Both the position numbers and the translations under genes were made by a program. A stretch of 64,000 nt of DNA from Mesobacillus foraminis (GTDB taxonomy: Bacteria; Bacillota; Bacilli; Bacillales; Cytobacillaceae): assembly GCF_004340465.1 (NCBI RefSeq), contig NZ_SLVV01000009.1, forward strand, positions 124,001 to 188,000, written 5' to 3'. The notes beneath the pieces were generated by a model. That model made no database searches and was not told the origin of the DNA. It worked only from the letters and a program-made list of their open reading frames with translations. Shown piece by piece: positions 36,265 through 47,344 of the stretch (position 1 is its first letter; each line of letters starts with the position of its first letter).

Positions 36265-37119
36265 ATGAAATCTTTTCTTAAATTGTTTGCCATCCTTGTT
36301 TTTATTGCCGCGCTGATTCCTTGCAGCAGTTTTACGCAAAAGGCAGAGGCATTTTCCAACCAGGTCATACAGCAGGGAGCAGTAGGAGATGATGTCATTG
36401 AATTGCAGTCCAGGCTTCAATATCTCGGGTTCTACAACGGGAAGATCGACGGTGTTTTTGGGTGGGGCACATATTGGGCCCTGAGAAACTTTCAATACGA
36501 ATTTGGAATGGAAATAGACGGGCTTGCAGGACAAACAACCAAAAATAAACTGGTGAAGGCTTCTAAATACAATAGGGAGCATGTAAAGGAACAGTTGAAC
36601 AAAGGAAATAAATTTACGCATTACGGTGGCACCGATATTAAGAAGCAGGCAGCTCCCAAAGGGGCTAATAAGCCGGCGCCGCAGAGAGGTAATCAAGGGG
36701 CGCCCAAAAATAACACAGCACCAGCACCTGCCAAAGTCACTGCGGCCAACAAGCCAAACGGATTTTCTCAGAATGATATCCAGCTGATGGCAAATGCCGT
36801 TTACGGTGAAGCAAGAGGGGAGCCCTATACTGGCCAGGTAGCTGTAGCGGCAGTTATTTTAAACAGGGTGGAAAGCTCAACCTTTCCCAATACTGTGTCA
36901 GGAGTCATCTTTGAGCCCTTGGCCTTTACTGCAGTAGCAGATGGGCAAATTTGGCTGACACCTAATGAAACCGCAAAAAAAGCTGTACTTGATGCCATTA
37001 ATGGCTGGGATCCTACAGGGAGTGCAACATATTATTTTAACCCTGATACGGCTACGAGCCCATGGATCTGGGGCAGGCCGCAAATCAAACGAATCGGAAA
37101 ACATATCTTTTGTAAATAG
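36265..37119 (+). CDS. sleB: Spore cortex-lytic enzyme SleB
   Basis: SleB is a lytic transglycosylase that degrades spore cortex during germination. From ATG 36265 (after GGGGGG) the 284-residue product has a signal peptide (residues 1-30, ending KAEAF), a peptidoglycan-binding domain (LQSRLQYLGFYNGKIDGVFG), a proline/asparagine-rich linker and the hydrolase_2 domain, whose catalytic glutamate lies in ANAVYGEARGEPYTGQVAVA. Long upstream extensions in the frame run through the end of prsW and are not used. It is paired with ypeB, as in all relatives. Confidence 0.96.
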   Translation: MKSFLKLFAILVFIAALIPCSSFTQKAEAFSNQVIQQGAVGDDVIELQSRLQYLGFYNGKIDGVFGWGTYWALRNFQYEFGMEIDGLAGQTTKNKLVKASKYNREHVKEQLNKGNKFTHYGGTDIKKQAAPKGANKPAPQRGNQGAPKNNTAPAPAKVTAANKPNGFSQNDIQLMANAVYGEARGEPYTGQVAVAAVILNRVESSTFPNTVSGVIFEPLAFTAVADGQIWLTPNETAKKAVLDAINGWDPTGSATYYFNPDTATSPWIWGRPQIKRIGKHIFCK

Positions 37120-37130
37120 GGGTGAACGAT

Positions 37131-38483
37131 TTGCTTAGAGGAATTATCATTGCAGTTTTGACAATAGGAATAGCGGGTACAGCATTTTGGGGCTACCAGG
37201 AGCACAAAGAAAAAAATGCCATTCTGCAGAATGCTGAAAACAATTACCAGCGCGCCTTTCATGACCTGAGCTATCAAATTGATTTGCTCCATGATAAAAT
37301 TGGAACGTCTTTAGCTATGAACTCACGCAGCTCCCTATCCCCGGCACTGGCGGAAGTGTGGAAAATTACCTCTGAAGCGCATAACGATGTGGGACAGCTT
37401 CCTTTGACACTGGTCCCATTCAATAAGACAGAAGAGTTTCTTGCGAATATAGGCAACTTTACCTATAAAGCCGCAGTGCGTGATCTTGATAAGGAGCCGC
37501 TTACAGACCAGGAATACCAAACACTCCAAAAGCTTTATAAAGAGTCAGCCAATATCCAGAATGACCTTAGGGAAGTCCAGCATACGGTCCTGGAAAACAA
37601 CCTGACCTGGATGGATGTAGAGCTTGCTCTTGCGTCCGGGAAGGAAAACGCCGATAACACAATTATTGATGGTTTCCAAACGGTAGAAAAAACAGTCGAA
37701 AGCTACTCAGAGACTGAATTTGGACCCGGGATGGTCAGTATGCAAAAGGACGATGATCAGTTTAAGAAGCTAAAAGGGAAAACAATTACCCAAAAGGAAG
37801 CAGTCAGTATGGCAAAAAAGTGGGCTGCTCCAAGAGGGAAGAAAGTTGAAACCAAAGTTACGGAGAACGGTAAAGGATCCCATTTCGGTTTCTACAGCAT
37901 CTCGATGGAAGACCGTGGTACCAGGACGGAATCTTCTATGGATATCACCAAAAAAGGCGGATATCCTATCTGGTTCATTGCTTCAAGGGAAGTAAAAAAA
38001 CAAAGTATCAGCCTAAATGATGCCAGCAACAAGGCGATTGCATTCTTGAAGGAAAACAGATTCACGAACCTTGACCTATTTGAAAGTGCTCAATATGATA
38101 ATACCGGTGTCTTCACATTCATTGGAAGTCAGGATGGAACAAGAATCTATCCGGATTCGATCAGGGTAAAAGTGGCACTTGATAATGGGGACATTATTGG
38201 ATTTTCAGCAGAGGACTACCTGAAGTCCCACCATTCCCGTGAAATCCCGGAGGCCAGGATGAGCGCCAAGGAAGCGAAGACTAAAGTAAATCCAAATGTA
38301 AAGATTATGGAAGAAGGCCGTTCAATCATTCTAAATGATCTGAATCAGGAGGTCCTGTGCCATGAATTTACTGGGGTGCTTGGCGATGACACCTACCGTA
38401 TTTTTATCAATGCTGAAAGCGGTGCAGAGGAAAAAGTTCAAAAGCTTGAAAATGCAGAACCGATTTATGAGGATGCCGTTTAA
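37131..38483 (+). CDS. ypeB: Germination protein YpeB
   Basis: YpeB is needed to place and stabilise SleB in the spore. I chose TTG 37131, seven bases after AGGGGTGA, giving 450 residues starting MLRGIIIAVLTIGIAGTAFW, which matches the family; GTG 37122 is an alternative. After the membrane anchor come a long helical domain (to about residue 200) and three repeated PepSY-like domains in the C-terminal half. It is separated from sleB by only 11 bp. Confidence 0.95.
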   Translation: MLRGIIIAVLTIGIAGTAFWGYQEHKEKNAILQNAENNYQRAFHDLSYQIDLLHDKIGTSLAMNSRSSLSPALAEVWKITSEAHNDVGQLPLTLVPFNKTEEFLANIGNFTYKAAVRDLDKEPLTDQEYQTLQKLYKESANIQNDLREVQHTVLENNLTWMDVELALASGKENADNTIIDGFQTVEKTVESYSETEFGPGMVSMQKDDDQFKKLKGKTITQKEAVSMAKKWAAPRGKKVETKVTENGKGSHFGFYSISMEDRGTRTESSMDITKKGGYPIWFIASREVKKQSISLNDASNKAIAFLKENRFTNLDLFESAQYDNTGVFTFIGSQDGTRIYPDSIRVKVALDNGDIIGFSAEDYLKSHHSREIPEARMSAKEAKTKVNPNVKIMEEGRSIILNDLNQEVLCHEFTGVLGDDTYRIFINAESGAEEKVQKLENAEPIYEDAV

Positions 38484-38510
38484 GGAAGAGCGTTTCGCTT
38501 TTCCTTTTTT
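38482..38510 (+). terminator. Terminator after ypeB
   Basis: AAGGAAGAGCG pairs with CGCTTTTCCTT around three bases, starting at the stop codon, followed by TTTT. Confidence 0.8.
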
Positions 38511-38776
38511 CTTGTCTGGCTCAATTATGGGTCGGTGTCTGTTTTTAGGATACCTTTTATATTTATGAAGGCCAAGCAGGGACTGCAGGAGAAATCGGTT
38601 ATGAGAATCGGATAAGGGAATGGAGGTTTGATCACCCTGTACAACCAACCTCCGCTGCAAAGAGCAACAGTGCAGGCTGAAACATTTGTTCAAAAAACAA
38701 CTCTTGCGGATCCGTTTTTTTTCAGTAATAATTATGGAAGGAATTTCAAAAGGTAAATAGGAAGTGTGGCCAGCAT
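38511..38776 (+). other. Intergenic region upstream of ypfA
   Basis: No gene is visible. GGAGGTT (38623) and AACCTCC (about 38648-38654) form an 18-base-loop hairpin, and CGGATCCG near 38708 is followed by eight T residues but is too short to call a terminator. A ribosome-binding site AGGAAGTG precedes ypfA. Confidence 0.4.
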
Positions 38777-39433
38777 ATGTTAAAAATTGGGGATGTACTA
38801 ACTCTGGAACATCAATTTTCAAATTCCTCGGAACGTTATAAATGTAAACTTGTTGAAAGGATCGGCAATGATCTATATATAGATTATCCGATTAATATTG
38901 GTACAGGGAAAACTGTGTATCTGCTTGACCGCACCCCTTTAAGAGCCGTTTTTGCAAGCGGGAATGGCGGCCAGTATTATTTTCAAACCGAAATAAAAGG
39001 GAGAAAGAAACAGGGAATCCCCATGTTGATCCTTTCATTTCCAGGAGAAGAAGGTTTGGTGAAAATCCAGCGCCGGCAGTATGTCCGAGTTGAAACTTCT
39101 CTGGATGTGTCTATACAGCCTTTCGGTGATTCAGCCCCATTTACAGCTGTTACAGACGATATCAGCGCCGGGGGAGCCGCGATCCTTGCAAGCCAGAGTG
39201 CTCCAATCAAACCAGGCATGACTGTAAGCTGTTTATTTGTCCTTCCTATGCAGAATGGGGAGTGCGAATACAAGCGGTTTAAAGGCAAGGTTATCAGAGT
39301 CAATGAGGCCTTTCCCGGGATGAACAGGATATCCGTTCAATTTGTGGGTGCATCCGGGCTGGATCGGCAGCTGCTCCTTCGCTTTTGCTTCGAACGTCAG
39401 CTGGAATTAAGAAAAAAAGGCCTACCAGTTTAA
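38777..39433 (+). CDS. ypfA: PilZ-domain cyclic di-GMP receptor YpfA (MotI/DgrA)
   Basis: The 218-residue protein has an N-terminal YcgR-like domain and a C-terminal PilZ domain. The cyclic di-GMP contacts are visible as RRQYVRV (RxxxR) and DDISAGGAA (D/NxSxxG). In B. subtilis the protein inhibits flagellar motor function when cyclic di-GMP is high. It forms its own unit between ypeB and the short ypfB. Confidence 0.92.
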   Translation: MLKIGDVLTLEHQFSNSSERYKCKLVERIGNDLYIDYPINIGTGKTVYLLDRTPLRAVFASGNGGQYYFQTEIKGRKKQGIPMLILSFPGEEGLVKIQRRQYVRVETSLDVSIQPFGDSAPFTAVTDDISAGGAAILASQSAPIKPGMTVSCLFVLPMQNGECEYKRFKGKVIRVNEAFPGMNRISVQFVGASGLDRQLLLRFCFERQLELRKKGLPV

Positions 39434-39487
39434 ACAAGCATAATAATGGAATTTTCTTCCCATAATAGGGAGGAAAGAGGTGGGGTT

Positions 39488-39682
39488 GTGAAGACGATAG
39501 AAAGAATTTTGATTAAGGCTGCGCTCATTCAATTTATCTTTTTGGTGGCCGCTCAGCTTTTTTTTCATCAGCTTAACGTTTTTCCGGAACTTAAAGTCCT
39601 GACACAATACGAAGGAATTGTAAAAGAAAAAAACTCGGACACTGTAGAGACAATCTGGAACAGCAGCCAAGCAGGAAATTGA
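39488..39682 (+). CDS. ypfB: YpfB, small membrane protein
   Basis: A 64-residue product starts with GTG 39488 behind AAAGAGGTGGGG. It has one membrane helix (about residues 8-25) and a polar C-terminus (VKEKNSDTVETIWNSSQAGN). Position between ypfA and cmk and size match YpfB of B. subtilis. Function is unknown. Confidence 0.78.
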   Translation: MKTIERILIKAALIQFIFLVAAQLFFHQLNVFPELKVLTQYEGIVKEKNSDTVETIWNSSQAGN

Positions 39683-39699
39683 CCTGCTTTCTTTTTTTT
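39671..39699 (+). terminator. Terminator after ypfB
   Basis: GCAGG and CCTGC around the ypfB stop codon, followed by TTTCTTTTTTTT. Confidence 0.7.
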
Positions 39700-39796
39700 C
39701 AACCAGCGGTTCCGCTTTTTATTGTAAGTAGAATCTTTTCTTGTGTTAAAATAAAGAGAACGAATCAATACATCGTGTAGGGTTACAGGAGGCATT

Positions 39797-40471
39797 ATGA
39801 ATAACAGATTATCAATTGCTATTGACGGCCCGGCAGCTGCAGGGAAAAGCACCGTTGCAAAAATTGTCGCTGAGGGGCTTGAATATGTATATATAGATAC
39901 AGGAGCCATGTACAGGGCGCTTACATACAAGTCCATTATGAAAGGTGCAGACCTTCACAGTGAAAGTGAAGTGCTCGAAATCCTTAACGATACCAATATC
40001 CAGCTATTGCCTGGAAAGTCTGGCCAGATTGTATTATTGGACGGGCAGGATGTCTCAGCGGATATCAGAACAGCTCAGGTTACGAATAGTGTATCCTATG
40101 CTGCTGTCCATCCGGGAGTCCGAATGGAAATGGTCCGCAGGCAGCAGCAGCTTGCAGCAAATGGCGGAGTCGTCATGGATGGCCGGGACATCGGCACTCA
40201 TGTTCTTCCCAACGCTGAAGTGAAGGTCTTCCTGCTTGCGAGTGTGGAAGAGAGAGCGCAGCGGAGACATTCGGAAAATATCGAAAAAGGATATCCCTCC
40301 AATCTTGAAAAACTCAAAGAAGAGATTGCATTAAGAGACAAAATCGACTCGGAACGAGAAATAGCCCCATTAAAAAAGGCCCAAGACGCAGTGGAAATTG
40401 ATACTACTTCCCTGTCCATCCAACAAGTGGTTGATAGAATCATGAAGCTGGCCCTGGAAAGGATCGGATGA
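39797..40471 (+). CDS. cmk: Cytidylate kinase
   Basis: Cmk phosphorylates CMP and dCMP. The 224-residue product has a P-loop at the N-terminus ([20 protein letters not shown]) and the substrate segments [16 protein letters not shown] and [20 protein letters not shown]. The ATG follows AGGAGG. Its TGA stop overlaps the ATG of the next gene, a coupling also seen in related genomes. Confidence 0.97.
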   Translation: MNNRLSIAIDGPAAAGKSTVAKIVAEGLEYVYIDTGAMYRALTYKSIMKGADLHSESEVLEILNDTNIQLLPGKSGQIVLLDGQDVSADIRTAQVTNSVSYAAVHPGVRMEMVRRQQQLAANGGVVMDGRDIGTHVLPNAEVKVFLLASVEERAQRRHSENIEKGYPSNLEKLKEEIALRDKIDSEREIAPLKKAQDAVEIDTTSLSIQQVVDRIMKLALERIG

Positions 40472-41055
40472 ATTTGACCTTTTATGATTTTGCCAAGTCA
40501 GTCGTGTATGGAGTGTTTAAACCTTTATACCGGATAGAAGTAATTGGGGGAGAAAACTTTCCATCAGAGGGAGGAGTCCTTCTTTGTACCAATCATATTG
40601 ATAATTTTGACCCGCTTGTCGTTGGGGCAATGGCCCCGCGGCCAGTACACTTTATGGCAAAGGCAGAGCTTTTTTCTGTCCCTGTTCTTGGAAAAATAGT
40701 ACCCCATGTGAATGCTTTCCCGGTTAAGCGGGGGTTGAGTGATCGGGAGGCATTAAGAAAAGGATTGTCAATTTTAAAGGAAGGAAAGGTTTTAGGATTG
40801 TTTCCAGAGGGAACAAGAAGCAAGACAGGAGAATTGGGAAAGGGACTGGCAGGTGCCGGCTTTTTCGCCCTCCGGACTGAAGCGTCTGTCGTCCCCTGTG
40901 CCATTATAGGGCCCTATAAGCCATTTCGTAAGCTGAAGGTTGCTTACGGCAAACCTATTGATATGGATGCCATACGAGCAAACAAAGGGTCTGCAGAGGC
41001 GGCAAGTGAATTAATTATGGATGAAATCCGTAAACTGTTATTGGAAAACAAATAG
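40468..41055 (+). CDS. plsC: 1-acyl-glycerol-3-phosphate acyltransferase family protein
   Basis: The 195-residue membrane-associated enzyme has the acyltransferase HX4D motif NHIDNFD and the second block [10 protein letters not shown], with the acceptor-site block [11 protein letters not shown] near residue 150. These are the PlsC hallmarks for making phosphatidic acid. It overlaps the end of cmk by four bases and precedes the S1-like gene. Whether it is the main PlsC of the cell cannot be told from here. Confidence 0.9.
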   Translation: MNLTFYDFAKSVVYGVFKPLYRIEVIGGENFPSEGGVLLCTNHIDNFDPLVVGAMAPRPVHFMAKAELFSVPVLGKIVPHVNAFPVKRGLSDREALRKGLSILKEGKVLGLFPEGTRSKTGELGKGLAGAGFFALRTEASVVPCAIIGPYKPFRKLKVAYGKPIDMDAIRANKGSAEAASELIMDEIRKLLLENK

Positions 41056-41136
41056 GGTTTCTTGCTTGACAAAAAAACTCATTTATAAGAAGTTAGTGAA
41101 AAGGGATTCTTTTCGGATTTCTCTGTTATTGTTTAT

Positions 41137-41165
41137 AAATGTGATGCTGTCGTCACATTTCTATA
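41137..41165 (+). promoter_or_regulatory. Leader hairpin upstream of the S1-like gene
   Basis: AAATGTGA (41137-41144) pairs with TCACATTT (41153-41160), followed by a T-rich stretch, about 40 bp before the ATG. It could be a weak terminator or a leader structure. Confidence 0.4.
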
Positions 41166-41203
41166 TTTTTATAGGAGCAGTTATGGATTAAGGAGGAGTA
41201 CAT

Positions 41204-43407
<2,204 letters not shown>

Positions 43408-43750
43408 CAGGCTATGCCCAGTAGACTTTAAACCGGTTAAAATTAAGTTTAGATGTCCTCTAACTGTTAGCGGTGGGCCAGAAGGTTCGTAGACGTTATA
43501 ACACGAAGAGAGCGCCGGTGAGGCGTTTACTGGCCACCTGGAGAGCCGGGGGCCAGTAAAGACAGTAAAGACAAACTCCCAGTTCAAAACAGTCTGTGTA
43601 ACCCTAGGGCTTTTTCTTTTTAACATTCTTTTAGTTCTGACTTCTAACTTTCTCTCATTAGGCATAAAACATCCGGCTGCCTTAATAACCAGTGGACATT
43701 AACATCCTGGTTATGCGGTTAAGAGTTGATGTTCAAAACTCAATGAAATC

Positions 43751-43787
43751 AAAAAGGGTTCGGAATGAGATCATTCCGAACCTTTTT
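43751..43787 (+). repeat. Terminal-hairpin fragment of the dispersed repeat
   Basis: AAAAAGGGTTCGGAATG pairs with CATTCCGAACCTTTTTT. The flanking AACTCAATGAAATC resembles AACTCAATAAAAGTTC next to the same hairpin in copy A at 1920-1935. The rest of the element is not seen here. Confidence 0.65.
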
Positions 43788-43802
43788 TGTCGGCAAATTC
43801 AA

Positions 43803-43833
43803 ACTTCTAACACGCGTAGAAGTTTTTTTTATA
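43803..43833 (+). terminator. Terminator read on the plus strand
   Basis: AAACTTCT and AGAAGTTT around a short loop, followed by TTTTTT. It may also stop ypzI transcription from the other side. Confidence 0.7.
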
Positions 43834-43863
43834 ATGCATATTTAGCAGGCTCTACGGAAAAAA

Positions 43864-44010
43864 TCAGCTCTGTTTCCCGTCGTTTAGTCTCCTTGCTTCT
43901 TCGGGGCTTTGCATTTTGGTAGCACCAGGATAATGCAGGGCCTGGTCCCGGTCGGACTCAACCCGTCCGCTTCGGTTTAATTTTTTCATCTGTCTGTCGT
44001 TGTTTCCCAT
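43864..44010 (-). CDS. ypzI: YpzI family small protein
   Basis: A 48-residue soluble, highly charged protein on the minus strand reads MGNNDRQMKKLNRSGRVESD then RDQALHYPGATKMQSPEEAR and a short end. AGGAGGTG lies seven bases before the ATG. Size, position next to yphA and the SGRVESDRDQ core agree with YpzI of B. subtilis, whose function is unknown. Confidence 0.8.
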   Translation of the reverse strand: MGNNDRQMKKLNRSGRVESDRDQALHYPGATKMQSPEEARRLNDGKQS

Positions 44011-44117
44011 CTCTTCCACCTCCTATTTATAACATGGAACTTTCAAAAAAGATTATACAAAGAAGATTAAAGTACATAGCACTCAGCCATAATGGAAATA
44101 ATAGGAGGGTAATAAGG

Positions 44118-44726
44118 ATGGATGGATTATGGTTCTTTCTGTTTGCCTGGATAGGCTGGGTGTGGGCAACTTTCCTAATGGATAAAAAGAACGTGTATCG
44201 TTTTAAACTTTCATTGGGCTTGCTTTTATTAATCGTGGCATCTCCTTATGGCATAGCCTATGGAGGGATTGAAATGCAGGTTTCTGCACTTATTTTGATG
44301 GCCTACATACTGCATGAAACGGCATCGCTGCGGAAAAGGGCTTTTTTCAGTTTTTTTGTTTCAGCGTTCATTGTGATGCTGGCATATGTCAGTTTTTTGT
44401 TATTTGAACTGTTTGACCCGATTTGGGTGATATTTGACCGAATTTGGATGGTTGCTTTAACAAGCGTGTGTATATGTTCGTTTCTGCAGTCAAATATTCG
44501 GATGAGGATCTCTATTTTAGTTTCGGGACTCCTTCAAGGCGAAATTGTCTATTCCATTTTAATGAAGAGACTGTTATTTCCTTATCCAGTGGCCACTCAT
44601 GCTTTTTTGGATATTTTAGCCGTAAGTGTTATCGTGTTGGCTGTCTGGGCGGGTTTAAGCCATACTGCATTTGTTGCGGGCACCTATATAAACCAGGGAG
44701 GGGGAAGCAAAAGACACCATGAATGA
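44118..44726 (+). CDS. yphA: YphA, membrane protein
   Basis: The 202-residue protein starts at ATG 44118 after AGGAGGGTAATAAGG and has six or seven membrane helices over its length. Pieces include WFFLFAWIGWVWATFLMDKK and LLFPYPVATHAFLDILAVSV. It overlaps the next gene by eight bases, so the two are one operon. Function is unknown; its family is restricted to Bacillaceae. Confidence 0.82.
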   Translation: MDGLWFFLFAWIGWVWATFLMDKKNVYRFKLSLGLLLLIVASPYGIAYGGIEMQVSALILMAYILHETASLRKRAFFSFFVSAFIVMLAYVSFLLFELFDPIWVIFDRIWMVALTSVCICSFLQSNIRMRISILVSGLLQGEIVYSILMKRLLFPYPVATHAFLDILAVSVIVLAVWAGLSHTAFVAGTYINQGGGSKRHHE

Positions 44727-45600
44727 ATATACGCTTCCAATTGTTTTCGGGCTGCTGGCCGGGACCATATCCAGGCTGTTTATGTTAAGGACTGATTATC
44801 GCCAGTATCCCACTTACCTGCATGGCAAGATCATCCATATTGCTCTGGGCTTTATTGCTGCGGGTTTGGGAGCTGTTGCAGGACCATCAATCCTCGAAGA
44901 AGAATTTACTGCCGTAACCTTCCTGACCATCGCTGCCTCCCAATTCAGGGAAGTAAGGAACATGGAAAGGAACACACTAACCGAATTGGACCATTATGAG
45001 CTGGTTACGAGGGGGAAAACGTATATTGAAGGGATTGCTGTTGCCTTTGAAAGCCGCAATTACCTTGTTATTTTCACTTCACTTATAAGTACGCTTGGAT
45101 ACCTTATCTTTAATGTTTGGATGGGGATCATTTTAGCCATACTCTGTATGGTTCTTTCAAAGGTATTGATGGCAGGAGGCAAACTGAAGGATATAGTGGA
45201 AATTGAGTATTTTGAACCCCGGTTTGAAGGGGCAGGGCTATATGTGGACAATATTTATATTATGAATATTGGATTGCCGGAAAGGCAAAAAGAAGTACTG
45301 AAATACGGGATGGGTTTTATTTTAAAGCCTAAGACGTTCAATGCAAGGTCAACAATTGCCAATTTAGGACAGCGGCAGGCTGTTCTTCACGATGTCTCAA
45401 CGGCGTTGGGCGTTTATCGAGATTCGGGTACACCTGCACTGGTGCCTCTTGCTAAAAGGGATCTTGATGATGGCAGGGTCGGTGTATTTGTCCTGCCCCA
45501 AGAGCGCGACATAGAAAGAGCAATCAAAGTAATTGGCCAGGTGCCGACTCTTGAAAACGCGATCAGGATGCCGACGGAGAAAGGTGGGAATAAAAAATGA
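44719..45600 (+). CDS. yphB: YIEGIA family membrane protein
   Basis: The 293-residue protein carries the naming motif KTYIEGIAVAFESRNYLVIF and has about four membrane helices in its N-terminal half. The C-terminal half is soluble, with VYRDSGTPALVPLAKRDLDD. The family is sporulation-associated by distribution, but its biochemical role is unknown. It overlaps both yphA and the small partner gene that follows. The yphB symbol rests on gene order. Confidence 0.82.
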   Translation: MNEYTLPIVFGLLAGTISRLFMLRTDYRQYPTYLHGKIIHIALGFIAAGLGAVAGPSILEEEFTAVTFLTIAASQFREVRNMERNTLTELDHYELVTRGKTYIEGIAVAFESRNYLVIFTSLISTLGYLIFNVWMGIILAILCMVLSKVLMAGGKLKDIVEIEYFEPRFEGAGLYVDNIYIMNIGLPERQKEVLKYGMGFILKPKTFNARSTIANLGQRQAVLHDVSTALGVYRDSGTPALVPLAKRDLDDGRVGVFVLPQERDIERAIKVIGQVPTLENAIRMPTEKGGNKK

Positions 45601-45782
45601 CCCTCGAGAAATACATCCTCGCTGTTATTACAACCAATCCCAAGAAGGTACCGGGGGGAACGGGTGTATTTTTTTGTGATTCCAAAGAGGAGATGGAGAC
45701 GTTTGCGGCTAATCTGGAGGCAATCCTTGATGGTATTGCTCATGGGCTTTCTGAAGAACTTTATGTAATAGTCAAGCATTAA
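45597..45782 (+). CDS. Small partner (capping) subunit for the YIEGIA protein
   Basis: A 61-residue soluble protein (MTLEKYILAVITTNPKKVPG at the N-terminus) whose ATG overlaps the stop of the YIEGIA gene by four bases. A small subunit always follows YIEGIA genes and is described in databases as a capping complex subunit. Alternating hydrophobic residues suggest a compact alpha/beta fold. A terminator follows at 45837. Confidence 0.78.
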   Translation: MTLEKYILAVITTNPKKVPGGTGVFFCDSKEEMETFAANLEAILDGIAHGLSEELYVIVKH

Positions 45783-45836
45783 TGATAGCTTTTCATTGCT
45801 TATCTACCAAACCTTTTGATAAACTGTTTTAGTTAG

Positions 45837-45864
45837 ACCCTTCTATTACAGGAAGGGTTTCTTT
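45837..45864 (+). terminator. Terminator after the YIEGIA operon
   Basis: ACCCTTC and GAAGGGT around an eight-base loop, then TTCTTTC. Confidence 0.7.
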
Positions 45865-45934
45865 CATAAAAATTGAAGTAAAAGGTTTACAAAAAAAGTA
45901 TTGAATTTAGTGAATTTGAAAGGGTGAAAAGTTC

Positions 45935-47245
45935 ATGGCGAAACCAGTGGTAGCGATCGTTGGTCGACCGAATGTAGGGAAATCGACGATTTTTAACCGA
46001 ATCGTTGGTGAACGTATTTCCATAGTTGAAGACATACCCGGCGTCACAAGAGACCGGATATACAGTTCCGGGGAATGGCTGGCATACGACTTTAACATTA
46101 TTGACACAGGCGGCATTGATATAGGAGACGAACCATTTTTGGAACAGATTCGTCAGCAGGCCGAAATAGCAATTGATGAAGCGGATGTAATAATTTTCCT
46201 GGTTAATGGGAGAGAAGGAGTTACAGGGGCCGACGAAGAAGTGGCCAAAATTCTCTACCGATCAAATAAGCCTGTTGTCCTTGCCGTCAATAAAGTGGAC
46301 AATCCGGAAATGCGCAACGATATCTATGATTTTTATGCTTTGGGATTTGGAGAGCCAATCCCGGTGTCTGGCTCACATGGCCTGGGGCTCGGCGATTTGC
46401 TTGATGAAGTAGCAAAACATTTCCCGAAAATCGATGAAAAAGATTATGATGAAGATGTTATAAAGTTTTCTCTAATCGGCCGCCCGAATGTTGGCAAGTC
46501 ATCCCTTACAAACGCCATTCTTGGGGAAGAAAGGGTAATCGTCAGTGACATCGCAGGCACCACGAGAGATGCGATTGATTCGGCGCTCAAGTACGATGGC
46601 CAGGATTATGTGATTATCGATACTGCAGGTATGAGAAAGAAAGGGAAAGTGTACGAAACGACGGAGAAGTACAGTGTTTTGCGCGCATTGCGTGCCATTG
46701 AGCGTTCCGATGTGGTTCTGGTAGTCCTCGATGGGGAAGAAGGAATCATTGAGCAGGATAAACATATCGCAGGCTATGCCCATGAGGCTGGACGGGCTGT
46801 TGTCATTGTCGTTAATAAATGGGATGCTGTAGAAAAAGATGAAAGGACAATGAAGGAATTTGAACAGAACATCAGGGAGCATTTTCAGTTCCTGAGCTAT
46901 GCACCAATCGTCTTTTTGTCGGCTAAAACCAAAAAACGCATCCATACTTTAATGCCAATGATCAATCTTGCCAGTGAAAACCACGCTAGGAGGGTACAGA
47001 CAACCATCCTGAATGAAGTGGTTACAGATGCGGTTGCCAGAAATCCGGCGCCTGCTGACAAAGGGAAAAGGTTGAAGGTTTATTATACAACCCAGGTGGC
47101 TGTAAAACCCCCGGCGTTTGTCGTATTTGTAAATGACCCCGAGCTTATGCACTTTTCCTATCAGCGTTTCCTGGAGAACCGGATCAGGGAAGCATTTGGC
47201 TTTGAGGGCACTCCAATTAAAATTTTCGCAAGGGAAAGAAGTTAA
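45935..47245 (+). CDS. der: Ribosome-assembly GTPase Der (EngA)
   Basis: Der has two tandem GTPase domains and a C-terminal KH-like domain and is essential for 50S subunit assembly. The first P-loop is [14 protein letters not shown] (residue 10 onward), the second [14 protein letters not shown] (about residue 182). Switch II motifs DTGG and DTAGMRKK and the G4 motifs NKVD and NKWD are present. The 436-residue length is typical. It is followed by gpsA. Confidence 0.98.
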   Translation: MAKPVVAIVGRPNVGKSTIFNRIVGERISIVEDIPGVTRDRIYSSGEWLAYDFNIIDTGGIDIGDEPFLEQIRQQAEIAIDEADVIIFLVNGREGVTGADEEVAKILYRSNKPVVLAVNKVDNPEMRNDIYDFYALGFGEPIPVSGSHGLGLGDLLDEVAKHFPKIDEKDYDEDVIKFSLIGRPNVGKSSLTNAILGEERVIVSDIAGTTRDAIDSALKYDGQDYVIIDTAGMRKKGKVYETTEKYSVLRALRAIERSDVVLVVLDGEEGIIEQDKHIAGYAHEAGRAVVIVVNKWDAVEKDERTMKEFEQNIREHFQFLSYAPIVFLSAKTKKRIHTLMPMINLASENHARRVQTTILNEVVTDAVARNPAPADKGKRLKVYYTTQVAVKPPAFVVFVNDPELMHFSYQRFLENRIREAFGFEGTPIKIFARERS

Positions 47246-47268
47246 AAAATGAAGGAGGGGCATGCGTT

Positions 47269-47328
47269 ATGCGTTTGCCTCGAGTCCTTATAAAACCCCT
47301 TGAGCGGGAGTACTTTTTTATTATATAA
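47269..47328 (+). CDS. Possible 19-codon leader peptide before gpsA
   Basis: ATG 47269 lies eight bases after a very strong AAGGAGGGG and reads [19 protein letters not shown] to a TAA 16 bp before gpsA. The only other frame served by the same site, ATG 47262, is too close and only 13 codons long. The strong start signal with no other gene to explain it argues for translation; function could be to couple gpsA translation. Confidence 0.4.
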   Translation: MRLPRVLIKPLEREYFFII

Positions 47329-47344
47329 AAAAGGTTGTGTTTAT

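Larger units (their letters stand above)
43408..43863 (+). other. Hairpin-rich gap between fni and ypzI
   Basis: No protein gene is convincing. Inverted repeats are TTTACTGGCC (43526-43535) with GGCCAGTAAA (43551-43560), TAACCAG (43686) with CTGGTTA (43713), and AAAAAGGGTTCGGAATG with its complement (43751-43787). The last is a fragment of the dispersed 0.5-kb repeat. The first is followed by a short tandem CAGTAAAGA. Confidence 0.6.
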
